A DNA stretch of 64,000 nt from Ceratobasidium sp. AG-K (taxonomy: Eukaryota; Basidiomycota; Agaricomycetes; Cantharellales; Ceratobasidiaceae). Below, in pieces: positions 22,218-34,200 of the stretch. The notes beneath the pieces are model-generated. The model worked only from the letters and a program-made list of their open reading frames with translations. It was not told the origin of the DNA and did no database searches. The stretch covers positions 1,364,001 through 1,428,000 of the forward strand of contig JAWNGF010000002.1 in assembly GCA_037039685.1 (NCBI GenBank). Direction: 5' to 3'. Position 1 is the stretch's first letter. Each line of letters starts with the position of its first letter. A program made the position numbers and the translations under genes.

Positions 22218-23696
22218 TTAATACGGCAACAAATGCGTATCTGACCTAGCATACAGGAGCAGTTGGCCTTGCGTGATGTCAGTGACATCGTAAATTTCAA
22301 TCACCACTTCATGCTCAACAGGTACACGCTTGCTAGTAGTAGTGTCTAAGAGTACTGCGAAACAGGCCAGTATTTCCAAGTGAGACAGACAATTGGCATA
22401 GAGTTGCAAGTCCTTGATTGTGAACATCATCGAGCTAAGGCGCAGTATGCGTACTTTGGGCAGGGCAAGCACAATATCTTGACTAGTGACGTTATAAGAA
22501 AAACCTATGCCAAAAAGGTCGACATGGCGCAACGGAAGTTGAGCGAGTGCATTTAATTCGATTTGCGACAGCTCGCTGCGATTCTTAGGAATATTGGACG
22601 TGGTTAGGATGAGTTCACTGATATGCGGCATACGAGTCGGAAGATTACGGATGAAGTTTCGCGACCACTCGCAGTTGGCCACTGAATTACGACTGAGAAC
22701 GACCTGTATCGACCTCAGTGGGGCGACCAGGGGTGAGATAGTCAATAACGGCTGCACAGCGGTGGGCGCCAAGTTACTAAGGCATAAGCTACTGATGGAT
22801 GGGAAAGGATTTGCTGGCCATGAGATTCTTGTAGCGTCGATGGGCCCGAGGTCGCCACCAGTTGACTGAGCTTTTAGACTTTCAAGTGAAGGTATCGTAC
22901 TTAATACTTTCAGGTTTTGTGGTTCAACCAGGTACTGGCTGCCAGAGATAGTACAGAGGTTTCTCAGGGATGATAAAGATGAGTGCAGGAGAGGTTTGTT
23001 ACCGAGTGAAATATCAAAATCCCTGAGATGGATGTCGAGGTTTCGTATGTTTGCGCACCGGTGCACTAATATTTCTTGTAATTGAACAATAGTTTCAAAC
23101 TCGGCATCTCTGCTTCGCCCACTTGTCAAATACGACCACAGCGGACTGGGGTTAACCCGAAACCCTGACAATGTCGGGGTTAAAGTCCAACCCAGCCAAG
23201 TAAGGAGAGGGTTGCAACTCCAACTTAAAGTAGGGTTGTGGGTGTAAGAAATAAAAGCTAGGTTGGGCAGAAGTATGTTGTCCTTGGCGTTGCAATATGC
23301 TTCTAGGACGTGTTGGTTTCGAATATTATAGCTCACTGCATCAAGAGCCAGCGATTGGATGTATCCCGCATAGAGTTCAAACCGAGTGAAAATAGCGAGG
23401 GTTGGAAATCTAAACGTCTTGAGAACGGCGTTGTTTAACGAGGGAGAATTAGACACTGGTGCACGGACGTTACGTACAATAGTTTCGGCGCCCTTTCGTT
23501 GGCCTACCGCTTCCTTTTTAATGGTCAATCGTGGGATAAGTGCAAATAATGTCTCCAGGTTGGGTACATTCTTCCAGAGGAAGGGCGCAATGCAGCTGAA
23601 GAAGAGGCGAGACACCAGCAGAAACTTTTTGTATTGTTGTCGGTCAGGTGGGGGATCGATGTGAGATATAATGTGTTGCAGGAGTTCTGGTATCAT
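22218..23696 (-). CDS. F-box protein with LRR-like body
   Basis: Single-exon gene of 492 residues on the minus strand. The N-terminus (about residues 2-48) is an F-box: it opens IPELLQHIISHI and continues with FLLVSRLFFSCIAPFLWKNV. F-boxes bind Skp1 in SCF ubiquitin ligases; the rest would select the target. The body has Leu-spaced segments such as LRNLCTIS, SSLCLSNLAP and LRHVDLFGIG, consistent with degenerate leucine-rich repeats. Fungal F-box families of this type are large and fast evolving, and a broken relative lies 8 kb away at 13793-14464. The start is the first ATG and no stop interrupts it. Target unknown. Confidence 0.8.
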   Translation of the reverse strand: MIPELLQHIISHIDPPPDRQQYKKFLLVSRLFFSCIAPFLWKNVPNLETLFALIPRLTIKKEAVGQRKGAETIVRNVRAPVSNSPSLNNAVLKTFRFPTLAIFTRFELYAGYIQSLALDAVSYNIRNQHVLEAYCNAKDNILLPNLAFISYTHNPTLSWSCNPLLTWLGWTLTPTLSGFRVNPSPLWSYLTSGRSRDAEFETIVQLQEILVHRCANIRNLDIHLRDFDISLGNKPLLHSSLSSLRNLCTISGSQYLVEPQNLKVLSTIPSLESLKAQSTGGDLGPIDATRISWPANPFPSISSLCLSNLAPTAVQPLLTISPLVAPLRSIQVVLSRNSVANCEWSRNFIRNLPTRMPHISELILTTSNIPKNRSELSQIELNALAQLPLRHVDLFGIGFSYNVTSQDIVLALPKVRILRLSSMMFTIKDLQLYANCLSHLEILACFAVLLDTTTSKRVPVEHEVVIEIYDVTDITQGQLLLYARSDTHLLPY

Positions 23697-25118
23697 TGCT
23701 CGATTAACTGCAGAGTTTTCGTCCGTCCTCCAGGAGGTTTGCGGAAACTTCTTGACGCTCCATCGAGTCCAGAGTCGAACGTGGTACGGTCGGAGGATTC
23801 CTATGGCACGTGGGCATTGTGGCTTCGAATATCGAGGGATCTATAAACGGCTAGTGTTTGACTCTGGTGGGTTCATATTTATTATACAATGCACCTGGTC
23901 CCTTTGTGAATTCAGTTCCGGGATCCGTGACTTAAGGGGCTTCCAAGACGAAGCCTGGACCAGGTGCCAGTTCCAGGTGTAGCATAAGTCCATATCTTGA
24001 CTTCTAGTTTACCTCTTTAACATAGGCATTGTATGTTAACTGACAAGCGGGTTAGGAATGGGAATAGATTTGCTGCATCTGCGGTCGACTTTGGTCCCCA
24101 AAAACCCTTGGTTGCGATCTTGAACTCAACTTGGATTTTGGCACATGGCATATGATCTTTCACTGTTCTGCATCGCTTGACCTTGTTCGGTAATTGTAAA
24201 CATATTTTTTAAAATACTATTTTCCATGACTCATAGAAAGTGGGCTAGTCGGAAACCTCTTTATGGAATTCGCATGGGTATATGCGCCATTCGTTCGCTA
24301 CGACAAATCTTCTTCCGAACGTATGGGCTTGTTCAGGATTCGCAGCTCTGGTCGGGGGTTTTCCTGCGTTGTCTCTCGTATACTTCTATGGCATCGTTCA
24401 GGAGACCAACCGGCAGACGACCCTTCTTTGTGTCACCATTCCAGGGATGAGTACAGTAGGTGCAACTGGCATGGCCGTAATGTAGTTATCCGCCCTCTCG
24501 TGGCATTGACCGTCAACATCGGATCCGAGATCAGATTCACCAGTAGTGGGACCTGGGGGAAAAATACGCACGCAAGCGCGAGAAATACAACCAACGAACT
24601 TTGGTTGCCCGTGAGAAGTCTATTATGGCCCAAGCTGGTTCGTGCGTTTGGTCAATGCTCGAACACACGGATCTCAGCGAGGCCCATTGGGCTTGAGTGG
24701 ATCCAGAAGGCTACAAATAACACTACCCCACATGTCTGTGCTTCACTGAATCTGCTTCAGTCGCGAATAATCCAATAGACGGTCGGAGACAAGGTAATGC
24801 ATGCGCCGGAATCCACCCTCGCAGGGTCTCAAAGATCGTTTCTCTGTACAAGTGGATCTTCGTTCGGTGTTGGGTGAATGAGAAGCAGCATTCAGTCGAA
24901 AATTTTAGACAACATTCCATTCCGGTAGTGAACACAAACAACCAAGGTAACAAACAACATAATCATCGGGAATCGTAGAATAGCAAGTAATTTCCGAGTC
25001 GTTAGCTCAGAAGAGAAAAAGTCACGGAAAGTTCACAAGGTCCGAATGCGACAAAGCATTGTCAAAGATCCTTGAAAGCGCCAACATAAGAGAGGAAAGT
25101 AACTAGACAAAATTGGGC
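23697..25118. other. Intergenic, possible degraded frames
   Basis: Short overlapping frames occur at 24226-24780. One at 24282-24485 has a hydrophobic run (ALVGGFPALSLVYFYGIV) that could be the remains of a membrane protein. No splice pattern or neighbouring homologous exon supports a gene. Confidence 0.35.
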
Positions 25119-26619
25119 TTAGAGAACAAGCATGCCGCCGAGGAGGGCACCCATTCCAGCAGCGAGGACCGAGACGAGGGCAGCAGCACCTGGCAGAGTT
25201 CCTGCGGTGCGGCTGCTAGCGTTGTTGGTAGGCGAAGCCGAAGTGGTCGCGCCAGGGATGGAAGTGGCTGCGATTTACAGAGCGTGTGAGTGTCGAGGCT
25301 ATGACGTAATTGAGGAAGCACTCGACTTACCGGTTGCAGCGACCGAAGACTGAGAAGCCACAGCCGAGGCTGCGGCTTCGGGATTGGACTCGGTGTTGGC
25401 CAAGACTATAGCACAGCATCATCAGTCAAACGAGAACCAGCTGAAATCCATTTGCATTTACTCACCACTGTCAATCAGGTGAACGACACCGTTGGCGACA
25501 GGAATGTCAGCACGAACGATGCGGGCAGAGGAAGAACCGCTAGAGACAAAGGTGCCAGACGAGTTGCTCGAGAACAAGAAGGGCTGTCCGCCAGCACTGG
25601 AGAAGCTCTGCGCAGTCAGTCCAGTGGAGTAGACGGTGGTGCCATTGATAACGTGGTTGGCCAACACAGCACTGATGACCGAGGCATTTTGGGCTTGGGA
25701 TCCGAGAGCAGCAAGTGCCGAGTTGAAGGCTCCGTTGCTATAAGCGGTAATACAGACATTAGAGTTTGCCCTTGGCATTCATGCGCAGTCGATGGTGACG
25801 TACGAAGGCGCAAAGATGGTGATCCCTTGGGTCGACTCGAGGGGGGCGAGCAGGTTCGTGGTCTGGAGTGCGCCGGCCAAGCCAGTAAGGTTAGCCTCGC
25901 GGGCAGCCTCACTGATTGTGGGAGGAGGAATAAGGACTTCGTCAATGACATGAACGATGAGCTGAAACCAATTAGTCGACGTGGTTAGGACGAGCAGGGA
26001 AAATGTGACATACGTTCTCGTATGTAGCAGTGCGCTCGACATCAACGTCATCATCAAGAGTCAAAATGTTAACATCATTATCGTTGCCATCATCGCGTTC
26101 CACAACAATTACTTGGCCCTTGCCACCCTCGAGACGGACTAGAGTCGAGTTGGTAAGGTAAGTGCGGAGAATCGTGTGGTTGGGCTCCTGGGCAAAGTCG
26201 GAAGCATTGTAATGGCCTAGAATTTGTCTGAGTTTCGCAACCCGAGCTGAATTCGAATGCATGTGACATACCATCGACAACGTGATACGAAATAATCGAT
26301 GTCAGCAGGGGAATGTTGCTGCTAACGTTTTGGGGCACGCGGCCAAATGCTTCATTGCTGGGGGCAAAGACTGTCTTTTGGCCTTGGGAGAGCTGGGCGA
26401 GGAGAGCTGTGCCACCATTGGTATTGTTAGCAACAGAGCTGCACAAGCAAATCAGTACAAGTATGAATGCCGATTTCCTTGAGCTTACCCCGCAACGCTC
26501 ACTAGGCTGGTGAGGCCGAGGCCGTTCAGAGCCCCAAGGAGGCCGGTGATATAGGTCGTATTGAGCTCCTGAGCAAGGGCCGGGGCGGCAAGAGCAGCGA
26601 GGAGAACGTAGGCGTGCAT
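25119..26619 (-). CDS. GPI-type protein with two fasciclin (FAS1) domains
   Basis: Cell-surface adhesion-type glycoprotein. Seven exons on the minus strand, 26619-26489, 26438-26272, 26216-26014, 25961-25804, 25737-25466, 25405-25331 and 25267-25119, sum to exactly 385 codons. It begins with a signal peptide (MHAYVLLAALAAPALA). The first FAS1 domain has TVFAPSNEAFG and the LLTSIISYHVVDG box; the second has ITIFAPSNGAFNSAL and SAVLANHVINGT, and ends near ANGVVHLIDS. A Ser/Ala/Thr stalk and a hydrophobic end (GAAALVSVLAAGMGALLGG) predict a GPI anchor. Several NxT/S sites are present. The donor at 25803 (gtacgt) is chosen because it restores the FAPSN motif. In fungi such proteins affect adhesion and development; the precise role here is unknown. 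Confidence 0.88.
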
Positions 26620-26679
26620 GGTCGTTGCAGAGGGGTCCAGAAAGATAGGGATGGTTTCTCTAAGCTGCAACACCGCGCC

Positions 26680-26685
26680 TTTATA
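26680..26685 (-). promoter_or_regulatory. TATA box of the fasciclin gene
   Basis: On the minus strand tataaa lies about 62 nt before the ATG at 26619. It sits in the 265 nt gap after the homoaconitase stop, which must therefore serve as both terminator and promoter. Confidence 0.45.
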
Positions 26686-26884
26686 GAGGCGTAAATCTTG
26701 GATGACGAATGGCTCACGCCCGCATCGACTTGGCAGCATCGACGCCGCCACGCAGTCTCAGGGTCGTACTAGACCAAAGTCACGCGCACATGATGCAATT
26801 TGATGTTATTACTCGAAAGAAGCAACTCGTAGAAGACGGTGGTGAGATCGGCTCCCGCCATCGTGTAAAACGTCATAGTTGCCA

Positions 26885-29146
26885 TTAGGCGTCGCTGGAT
26901 ATCGATCGCCGCACATATCCCTCGAGACCTCCACACACCCAAAGTTCCTGCACACTCGGTCCTACCGGTCGTGTCTGATACTCGCGCACAACCTGACCGT
27001 CCTGCGTAACCTCGATCCGACCACTCTGCATGTCTACGCTGAGCTCCCACCCAGGCCGTACCGTGAGCTCGCCATTAACTCCGCCACCGCCCCGTGCACC
27101 GTCCTTGGCATATCCCCGAGTTAGATCCGCAACAAGCTCCGGACACTCCATGCACACCAATCCATTGTTGATCGAGTTGCGCTTGAATATGTCCCCGAAC
27201 GACCCGGCAATGACAAGAGGCACTCCCGCCGACTTGAGTGCCGTTGCTGCCTGCTCTCGGGACGAGCCTGTGCCAAAGTTGTAGCCCGAGACGAGCACCG
27301 CCGTTTGCCCCCCGATCGTACGCCTGCCACCGTCTTGGCAAAGTTCGGGTCATAGTTTTCCATTACGACCTCGGCCTGGCGCTCGAGCGTGATATCGTCT
27401 TGGTATGTGTACTTGCCGGGATAGATTCCGTCCGTATTCAAGTTGTCCTGTGGAGCAAACATGACCGGACCCCCGAATGACTTGGGAAATCCATCGACCA
27501 GCGGTTCGACGGAGGAAGTCGAGGCCGATGCTCCGGAAGCGGGGGTGGGAGAACTAGCACTGAACGAAGGCTTTTCGTTTTGCGGGAGCGCGTTCAAATC
27601 GAGTGCATCGGGTCCGCATATAACCCCTCGAATGGCGCTCGCGGCAACGACCGCTGGGCTAGCAAGGTAGGCCTGTGCTTGTGGGCTCCCCATTCGCCCC
27701 TTGTAATTTCGATTCGTTGCGCTGATCCCAATCTCGCCCGGCTCGAGCAAACCCGTGCCCAACCCGATACATGGGCCACACCCAGCAGGAAGGGGCTTCG
27801 CACCAGCTGCGAGTAATGCACCCCAATCGCCCGTTTGTTCTGCCTCCGCTTGGACCTTGCTGCTTGCGGCGGCAAAGTAAAACTCGACTCCGGGAGCTAC
27901 CTTGCGTCCCTTGACGACTTGGGCTGCAGCTGCGAGATCCGACGCTCGTGCGTTGGTGCAGCTTACAAGGTAGGCCTTATTGATTTTGATATTTTCTTGT
28001 GTCAGTTTAGGTAGGGCGGTCGCAACTTTGACGCTGTTGGGGCCGGAGACGTATGGGACTAGGGTGGAAAGGTCAAGCGTGAGGTGTGAGGAGTACTCGG
28101 CACCGTTGTCGGGTCGGATGGGGTTGGACTTGATGGCATTTAGGCGGGTTGGGTTGAGTCGGGGGTGATCGGGAGGAGGCGGTAACGAGCTCGAGGCACC
28201 CGCAAATGTCCTAAGCGCCAGCTTGTCGACCACCCGTTTGTACCAATCCAACAATGGCTCATCGACTGGGAATACGCCTGCCAACGCGCCCCACTCGGTC
28301 GTCATATTTGCCACTGCCAGTCGCTCGTCGATTCCTAGCGCCGCAATCCCATCGCCATGAAACTCGATTGCAGCGTTGAGCACCTCGTCCTTGTTAAACA
28401 GACCACACAGTGCGACAATAATGTCCTTCCCGGTGACTCCAGGCGCCAATTTCCCTCGCAGTTCGACCTTGACCATCCGGGGGACCTGCCACCACGTCTT
28501 TCCCGTTGCCCACAATGCTGCGGCGTCTGTCCTAACCACGGGAGTTCCGACGCATCCTACCCCTCCGTACATATTCGAGTGCGAGTCTGAGGCGACAACG
28601 AGCGTGTGCGGAAACGCATATCCTTCTTCGACGAGGACTTGATGCCCTATTCCTCGGCCAGCGCCGTAAAAGTCGATTCCATGCGTACGTCCGAATGCCT
28701 CGATCGAAGCGTATTTTTGCAGGTTTTTGGCAGTCTTGTTTTGTACATCGTGGTCGAGAGTGAAGACAGGTTGTTGGGGATTATGAATGCGTGTGGCGCC
28801 GAGGGATTTGAACCTGCATTTACTCAGTTTTCTGGAAATGCCGAATAGCAATACGACTCACTTGGAAATTACTGGTCCGGTATTGTCATGAGTCATGCAG
28901 TCTATCATACACAGTCCAAATTAGGGTTGAAACAATAATCATTAGATGGTGCATACGCTCTGGCTGAATCATCACATAGTCGCCCGCTCTGACTCGCTTG
29001 CCGGGCGGAAGCCCAACCGCATATTTTTGTACAATCTTTTCGATGTATGTCTGGGGTACGCTTCCCGAATCAGTGAGCACCGTCGCAAGGCCACGCCGGA
29101 ATGCGTTTTGGGCTTGTCGGAATCGAGTGGGTCGGGGCAGCATCAT
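26885..29146 (-). CDS. LYS4: Homoaconitase, mitochondrial
   Basis: Converts homocitrate to homoisocitrate through cis-homoaconitate in the alpha-aminoadipate route of fungal lysine synthesis. Exons on the minus strand are 29146-28957, 28901-28862 and 28813-26885. The Arg-rich N-terminus ([20 protein letters not shown]) is a mitochondrial presequence. Landmarks in order: [37 protein letters not shown]; the cluster ligands in VSCTNAR and [18 protein letters not shown]; and the swivel domain with [13 protein letters not shown] and [12 protein letters not shown]. The coding sum is 2159 nt, one short of 720 codons. The frame breaks at the C6 run at 27308-27313 (plus strand), between the two halves of the swivel domain, and a seventh base there restores [14 protein letters not shown]. 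An essential biosynthetic enzyme is unlikely to be broken, so an under-called homopolymer is the simplest reading. Confidence 0.93.
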
Positions 29147-29759
29147 GGCGAGCCTTAGCAGTAGTTCAAACGGATAGTATGATCCCGAGGTACCTAGTTA
29201 GAGGGATAGTCCAGCGTTCTCGACAAATTATCCTGGTGGTGTGCGGGCGAATGGGCGTTGAGCGGTTTTGGTACGATCGCTCGGATAGGGTCGGCCGATG
29301 TATAATCGGTCAGCACACTCTTAGGTCAGCTTGATTTAGCGCCTACGCTCCCAACTTGTCGCTTCTTGGGTTGAACTTGCACGCCATTGGCTTCTGGATC
29401 AACCTACTAGCTTCTCGAATTCGGCCAGTTCTGGTCGGCAAAGTATTTCTCATAATTCGGATCCTCAGCCGTGTTGGTTTCGATTTGTTCTCTTCGCTCA
29501 ACCCGCTGCTTCTATCCGAACATGATTTTGCTCATAGGGGTTCATGTTTATAATGTTGTGGCCCTATTAGTAACTAGGGCACCTCGCGTGACGTTGGCGT
29601 TCCCAATCTTGGCCCGGTCCGCCCTCTCAGAGCCGTATCATGCGTAGTTTTGTTATCTTGGATAGATAGAGCGATAGTGGATTGATTCAGCGTTTAAGGT
29701 ATATCAACACCTTGCAGAAAACTCACACACCCACACCAGAACTCAGGTGGATAACCAAA
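29147..29759. other. Intergenic upstream of homoaconitase
   Basis: Divergent spacer between LYS4 and the carboxylesterase relic. It should hold the LYS4 promoter; no clear TATA box or other element was recognised. Confidence 0.45.
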
Positions 29760-30862
29760 ATGCGTTTCTTGATACTGATATTTCTTGTGTAATTATGGCA
29801 CCTCAAAAACTGTACCTCCCAGGTATTCCATACGCGCGCCCTCCTATCGGCAATCTGGGCTTCTGCAAGCCAGTAGCAATCGCCCCTGGCCCCAACATAG
29901 GTGTAAAAACCTATGGGCCAAGCTTCATGCAGCTGACAATTACCACTGACGATTCTGAAGATTGCCTGATGCTCGACGTTTGGTGGCCGCATGGCATTGG
30001 TAAGCCGCTGCCCGTGATGGCATGGATGTGTGTATAGGCGTTCACTCCCTGCCTTCCGTATGGCTCTAACGGCTCAGTAAACGGGGGAAGTTTCATACTA
30101 AGTACGTGAACCTATTTGGAGGTTATATTCAGTAACCGAAATTACAATCAGCTAGGTGAATCACGGTCTTATCCAGGCTATGGGCTCGTTGGTGCAAGTA
30201 TAGCGATGGTTCGTAACCAGTCCCGGTGGGGAGCCAGACAATGAATGAGGGTGCGGCAAATCTAGGCTCGTAGAACCAGCGGAGGGAAATCGAATGGGTG
30301 CAAAATAATATTAAGTACTTTGAGGTGATCCAACCAGGGTAACCAATTGTGTTTTTAATGCGCATATACCTACTTGACTGGTTATACAAGATCACCTTGT
30401 TTGGCGAATCAGCTGGCGCTGTCAGCGTCAGCTACCAAACGATGTACCGTGGTGGGAAAGTAGGGAACGCATTCGGAGCGGCAATCATGCAAAGTGGTGC
30501 ACCGACGAGCTTCAAGTCGGCGGCTCGGAATACCTGTGCACGACAACAAGCCTATGATCAGATTGCTTCGAGAACGGGATGGTCGAAATTCGTGGATCCC
30601 TTCGAATGCTTGCGCGGACTAGATTCGGGTGTCCTTCAGGCTGCACACGTAGCAACTTACGATTTGCCTCCAGATCCTGTAGCTTTTGCGAATTTCCCGG
30701 CTGCGTATGGGCCTGTTAAAGTAATTGAGGGCAAATTGGCTCGTTATGTTCGTGACTAAGTTGCGATAGATATCCGGAGATGACTTTATCCCTACTTCTT
30801 CCTCATCTGTCGTTCGATCTAGAAAATATGCCAACATGCCTATTATATCAGGCTGTAGGCTG
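29760..30862 (+). pseudogene. Type-B carboxylesterase/lipase pseudogene
   Basis: Remains of a secreted alpha/beta-hydrolase. Visible pieces in order: a signal-like MRFLILIFLV at 29760 that meets a stop; GIPYARPPIGNLGF near 29823; SEDCLMLDVW near 29955; an NGGSFILS oxyanion-region exon near 30082; the nucleophile elbow TLFGESAGAVSV near 30390-30425; and, after a 49 nt intron at about 30721-30769, GDDFIPT...YANMPIISGC to about 30850. The stretch between the oxyanion exon and the nucleophile (the NYRLG and ALQWVQ.NI blocks) is missing or unreadable, and everything after the GC of the last block, including the catalytic Glu and His regions, is absent. Too damaged to code for an enzyme. Confidence 0.75.
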
Positions 30863-31232
30863 TAGATTTACTATCTGCTTCGCTTGATCTAATTAGATAC
30901 GGTTGGCGAACCTGGGTGAAGGAAAGTGGTCCCTCGTCGCCACTTCGTTCTCCCCGACATCCTTTCTTTTCTCGGCTCGGAAAGCCTAGGTCTTGCTCTT
31001 GGCCTCTCCCCACTCTTCTCAGCCCCAATGTGCTCACTCTACCCTAATATTCCCGCTATGGGATCACCCTACGGAACAGGTAGTGAGACCTTTGGAAGGG
31101 GTCTGAACTACAAGTGGGCTGCGAGCATGGCTGGAGGTCTGCTATTTACGGTGAGTAAAGTGATAATCCACTTGTTTGGAGCGAGCAAGGTCCAACGAGT
31201 TTCGACCGGGCTCCGAGAAGATATTTTATTCG
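30863..31232. other. Intergenic, no gene seen
   Basis: A plus-strand frame runs across here into the NLR relic (30926-31297) but has no recognisable motif and overlaps that gene's end in antisense, so I do not call it. Confidence 0.4.
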
Positions 31233-34200
31233 TCAAGCAACCTCTCGCGACCAAAAGGTTTGGTAGGTCCGACTCGATGCGTATACATCGCGATTAGGCC
31301 ACTCACTTTGCGTTATGTTAAGTTTATATTTTTTTCTCTCAACCTTCTGGCGGACGATTGTCCATATATCCTTAATATCATCGAGTGGGCCGCCAACCGG
31401 CGCGCCATTGTATGCGTCCCACACTCGAATGGTTTGATCAAGAGCGCCAGAAGCAATGTGAGTGCCGTCAGGTGAATATGCAACCGATATAAGAGTTTGT
31501 GTATGCCCCTTCGATGAATGGACGTGTAGTCTATCTGGGATATCCCACACGCGAATTGTATTATATCTGGAGCTAGAGACAATGTGCGTGCAGTTGGGCG
31601 AAAATGCAACAGAAAAGACCAAGCCATCATGTCCATTGAGTGGACCGGCAACGAGTGTGCCATCATGTGCATTCCATACACGTATGGTCTCGTCAGCGGA
31701 GCCGGAGATGACATAGGCTCCATCGAGTGAATAGTCAACTGACCAAACTGAGTCGGTATGACCTTCGAGCGGACCGATGAGTAGTGCGCCATCACGCGCA
31801 TTCCACACTCGAACAGTGCCATCACTACTCCCAGAGATGGTACGGGCGCTGTCTGACGAATACGCAACCGACCAGACTCCACCTGAGTAACCCTCAAGTG
31901 GGCCAATGATGAGTGTTCCTTCGTGTGCATCCCAGAATCGAATCGTATTGTTACTAGAACCGGAGGCAATAGAATTACCGTCAGGCGAGTAGGCAAGCGA
32001 GAGGCTTAAAGTTCTTTCCCCTTGAGACGGACCCGTAATAAGTGTACCGTCATATGCACTCCATATATAGATTGCATTATCGTTAAAGCTAGAGACAATG
32101 CGAGTGCCATCAGGTGAATATGCAACCGAAAATAGTGATTTTGTGTTGCTATGGAGTGGACTAAAGGAAAGCCCCCATCCTGCGCGTTACACACCCGAAG
32201 AGTTCTGCCAGAAACAGAGGCGATGTGACTCCCGTCAGGCGAAAAAGCAATTGAGCCGACATAACTCGTGTGTCCCCAAAGTGGACCAACGACGAGAGTG
32301 CCGTTGTGTGCGTTCCGTATGGTAACAGTTCCGTCTTCGCATCCAAACACTATATGTCTTCCATTGGGCGAATAGGCAACCGAGTACACCATTGAGTCGG
32401 CCTCCCATAATAGTAGTACTGCCGCCTCTCTCGTCTGAATTGCGGTTCCCGCTACGTTTGTCAAACCAGTCATTTTCTCCTGATATTTCTTGAGCACAGT
32501 GCTGGACTTGGGACAGAATGGTAGCGAGGATAGATATATGTGTGGAGTGGACCTGGAAACTGAGTTGGCGGCGGAGCTGGTCACAAAGTCCCGAGCATCT
32601 TCGACTAGCTTTTCAATGCCAATGAGGGTAGTTTTAAACTGTAAGATTTGGCTGTACTCAATCGTCTGACGGTATATCATATTGCGTTCAACTTACCGGT
32701 AGCCATCGCTTTGCTTTGAGTGATATATCGACGTCCATGCTGATATCCTGCTTTAGGTTCAAGACCTCCATCCAGAACAAGAGACGATTCGATAGAAATT
32801 CATGTAGAATGGTGCATAACGAGTCTGAATAGGCAGAATGTTCTAGATGATTGGCCCAGTAACGACATGCATAAAAAAGAGCCGGGGATATTGCTTGATC
32901 GATGTGGCTATCCAGGTTTTCCACCTCACTATCAGGAATAAAGGACGATTCCAACTTGCAAATATTGAGCCACAGCTGCAATTTCAACACCTGAAAGCAA
33001 CGCCGTGCAAGCACTTCACTGTATGCGGCCGAGCTACATGAGAATGGTCGAGACCGGGAATCGTCAAACATAAAGCCAATGAAGGATGCATGCAGAATTG
33101 AGATGAGTCCACTAGTATCCAAAAAATGGATAACCCAGCGCAATGGTTGTAACGCGGCCCATGTCCGCCGTTCATCGTCTATGCCAGCCAGAGCGGCAAG
33201 AATTTCAACAGGGACTGGTTCCTGAACACACACCACTGTCTGTAGCACATGGCGCACGTTCTCTACTTCCCAGACTTCTAGGTCTTGGTCGCCAAACGCT
33301 GCTTTTAGTACAGCTGTATATAATGCATCAATCGTTGCGTACTGTTTGCTGGCTTCAGAAGTCATGGAAAGTACAGACTGGAGACGCTGTTGTGAATCAG
33401 CTTGGGGTCTCCGGGACATGATGTACCGGACAAGGGTCGCAGCATAGATGAAGAGGTTTCCGGACCGTCGTGCAAGTTCCTTAGTCTGGGCAGGTGTCGG
33501 CGACATGAGTTCCAATTCCGCTTCCAGATATAGTTCAATGTCCGCTTCGACCAACGATCGTTCGACTTCATGCAAGTACAACACCGAGTGATACCCTTGA
33601 CCGCAGTCTAGCATCCTGTCGTAGATTTCGGGCTTGGGTCGTCTCGTCACAAAGAACTTGAGTGGAATGCTGGATACAGACTTGAACAAGACCAATAATA
33701 GTAGTTCCACTTCGATTGCGTCGTCACATTCGTCTAGCGCATCAACCACTGTTACCAAATTGCTTGGTATCGCATCTTTAACCTTTAGCAATGGTTCCTT
33801 GAGTAGTTGATCAAACTGTCTTGCAATGTGCTTCGTGCTGATATCTGGGTCCTCGCCAAGTGCTTCACATAGAGCGGACTGGAACGGGATCGAGTATCGT
33901 ACGAGCTGATACGCAATCGTGGGTGTGATCAGGCTGGCATCCCTACACTCGGGAACAGTCGTAGTACAGAAGAAGCTGCTGGCCAACTGCTTACGCTTGT
34001 CAAGCGCCTTGGAGAAGTTACAGACAATGGTGGTCTTGCCTGCTCCAGCCATGCCATTCATCCAGTAAAATTCTGCTGCATCAGCGTTGATAGACCAATC
34101 GCCCAACCCAGACAGGATAGCGATACGAGTGTTGGCGGTGCATGTGCGTCGGCTGATACTTGTAGAGATATTTGAGTTATAGTTGGCAAGCTTGACGGGT

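Noticed and set aside
24226..24778. Overlapping plus-strand frames with a hydrophobic run
   Set aside because: No consistent start, splice sites or paralogue in the window.
28801..28816. ggatttgaacctgc, which resembles a tRNA T arm
   Set aside because: It lies at the splice junction of homoaconitase exon 3 and codes for conserved FKSLGATR; no other tRNA parts are near.
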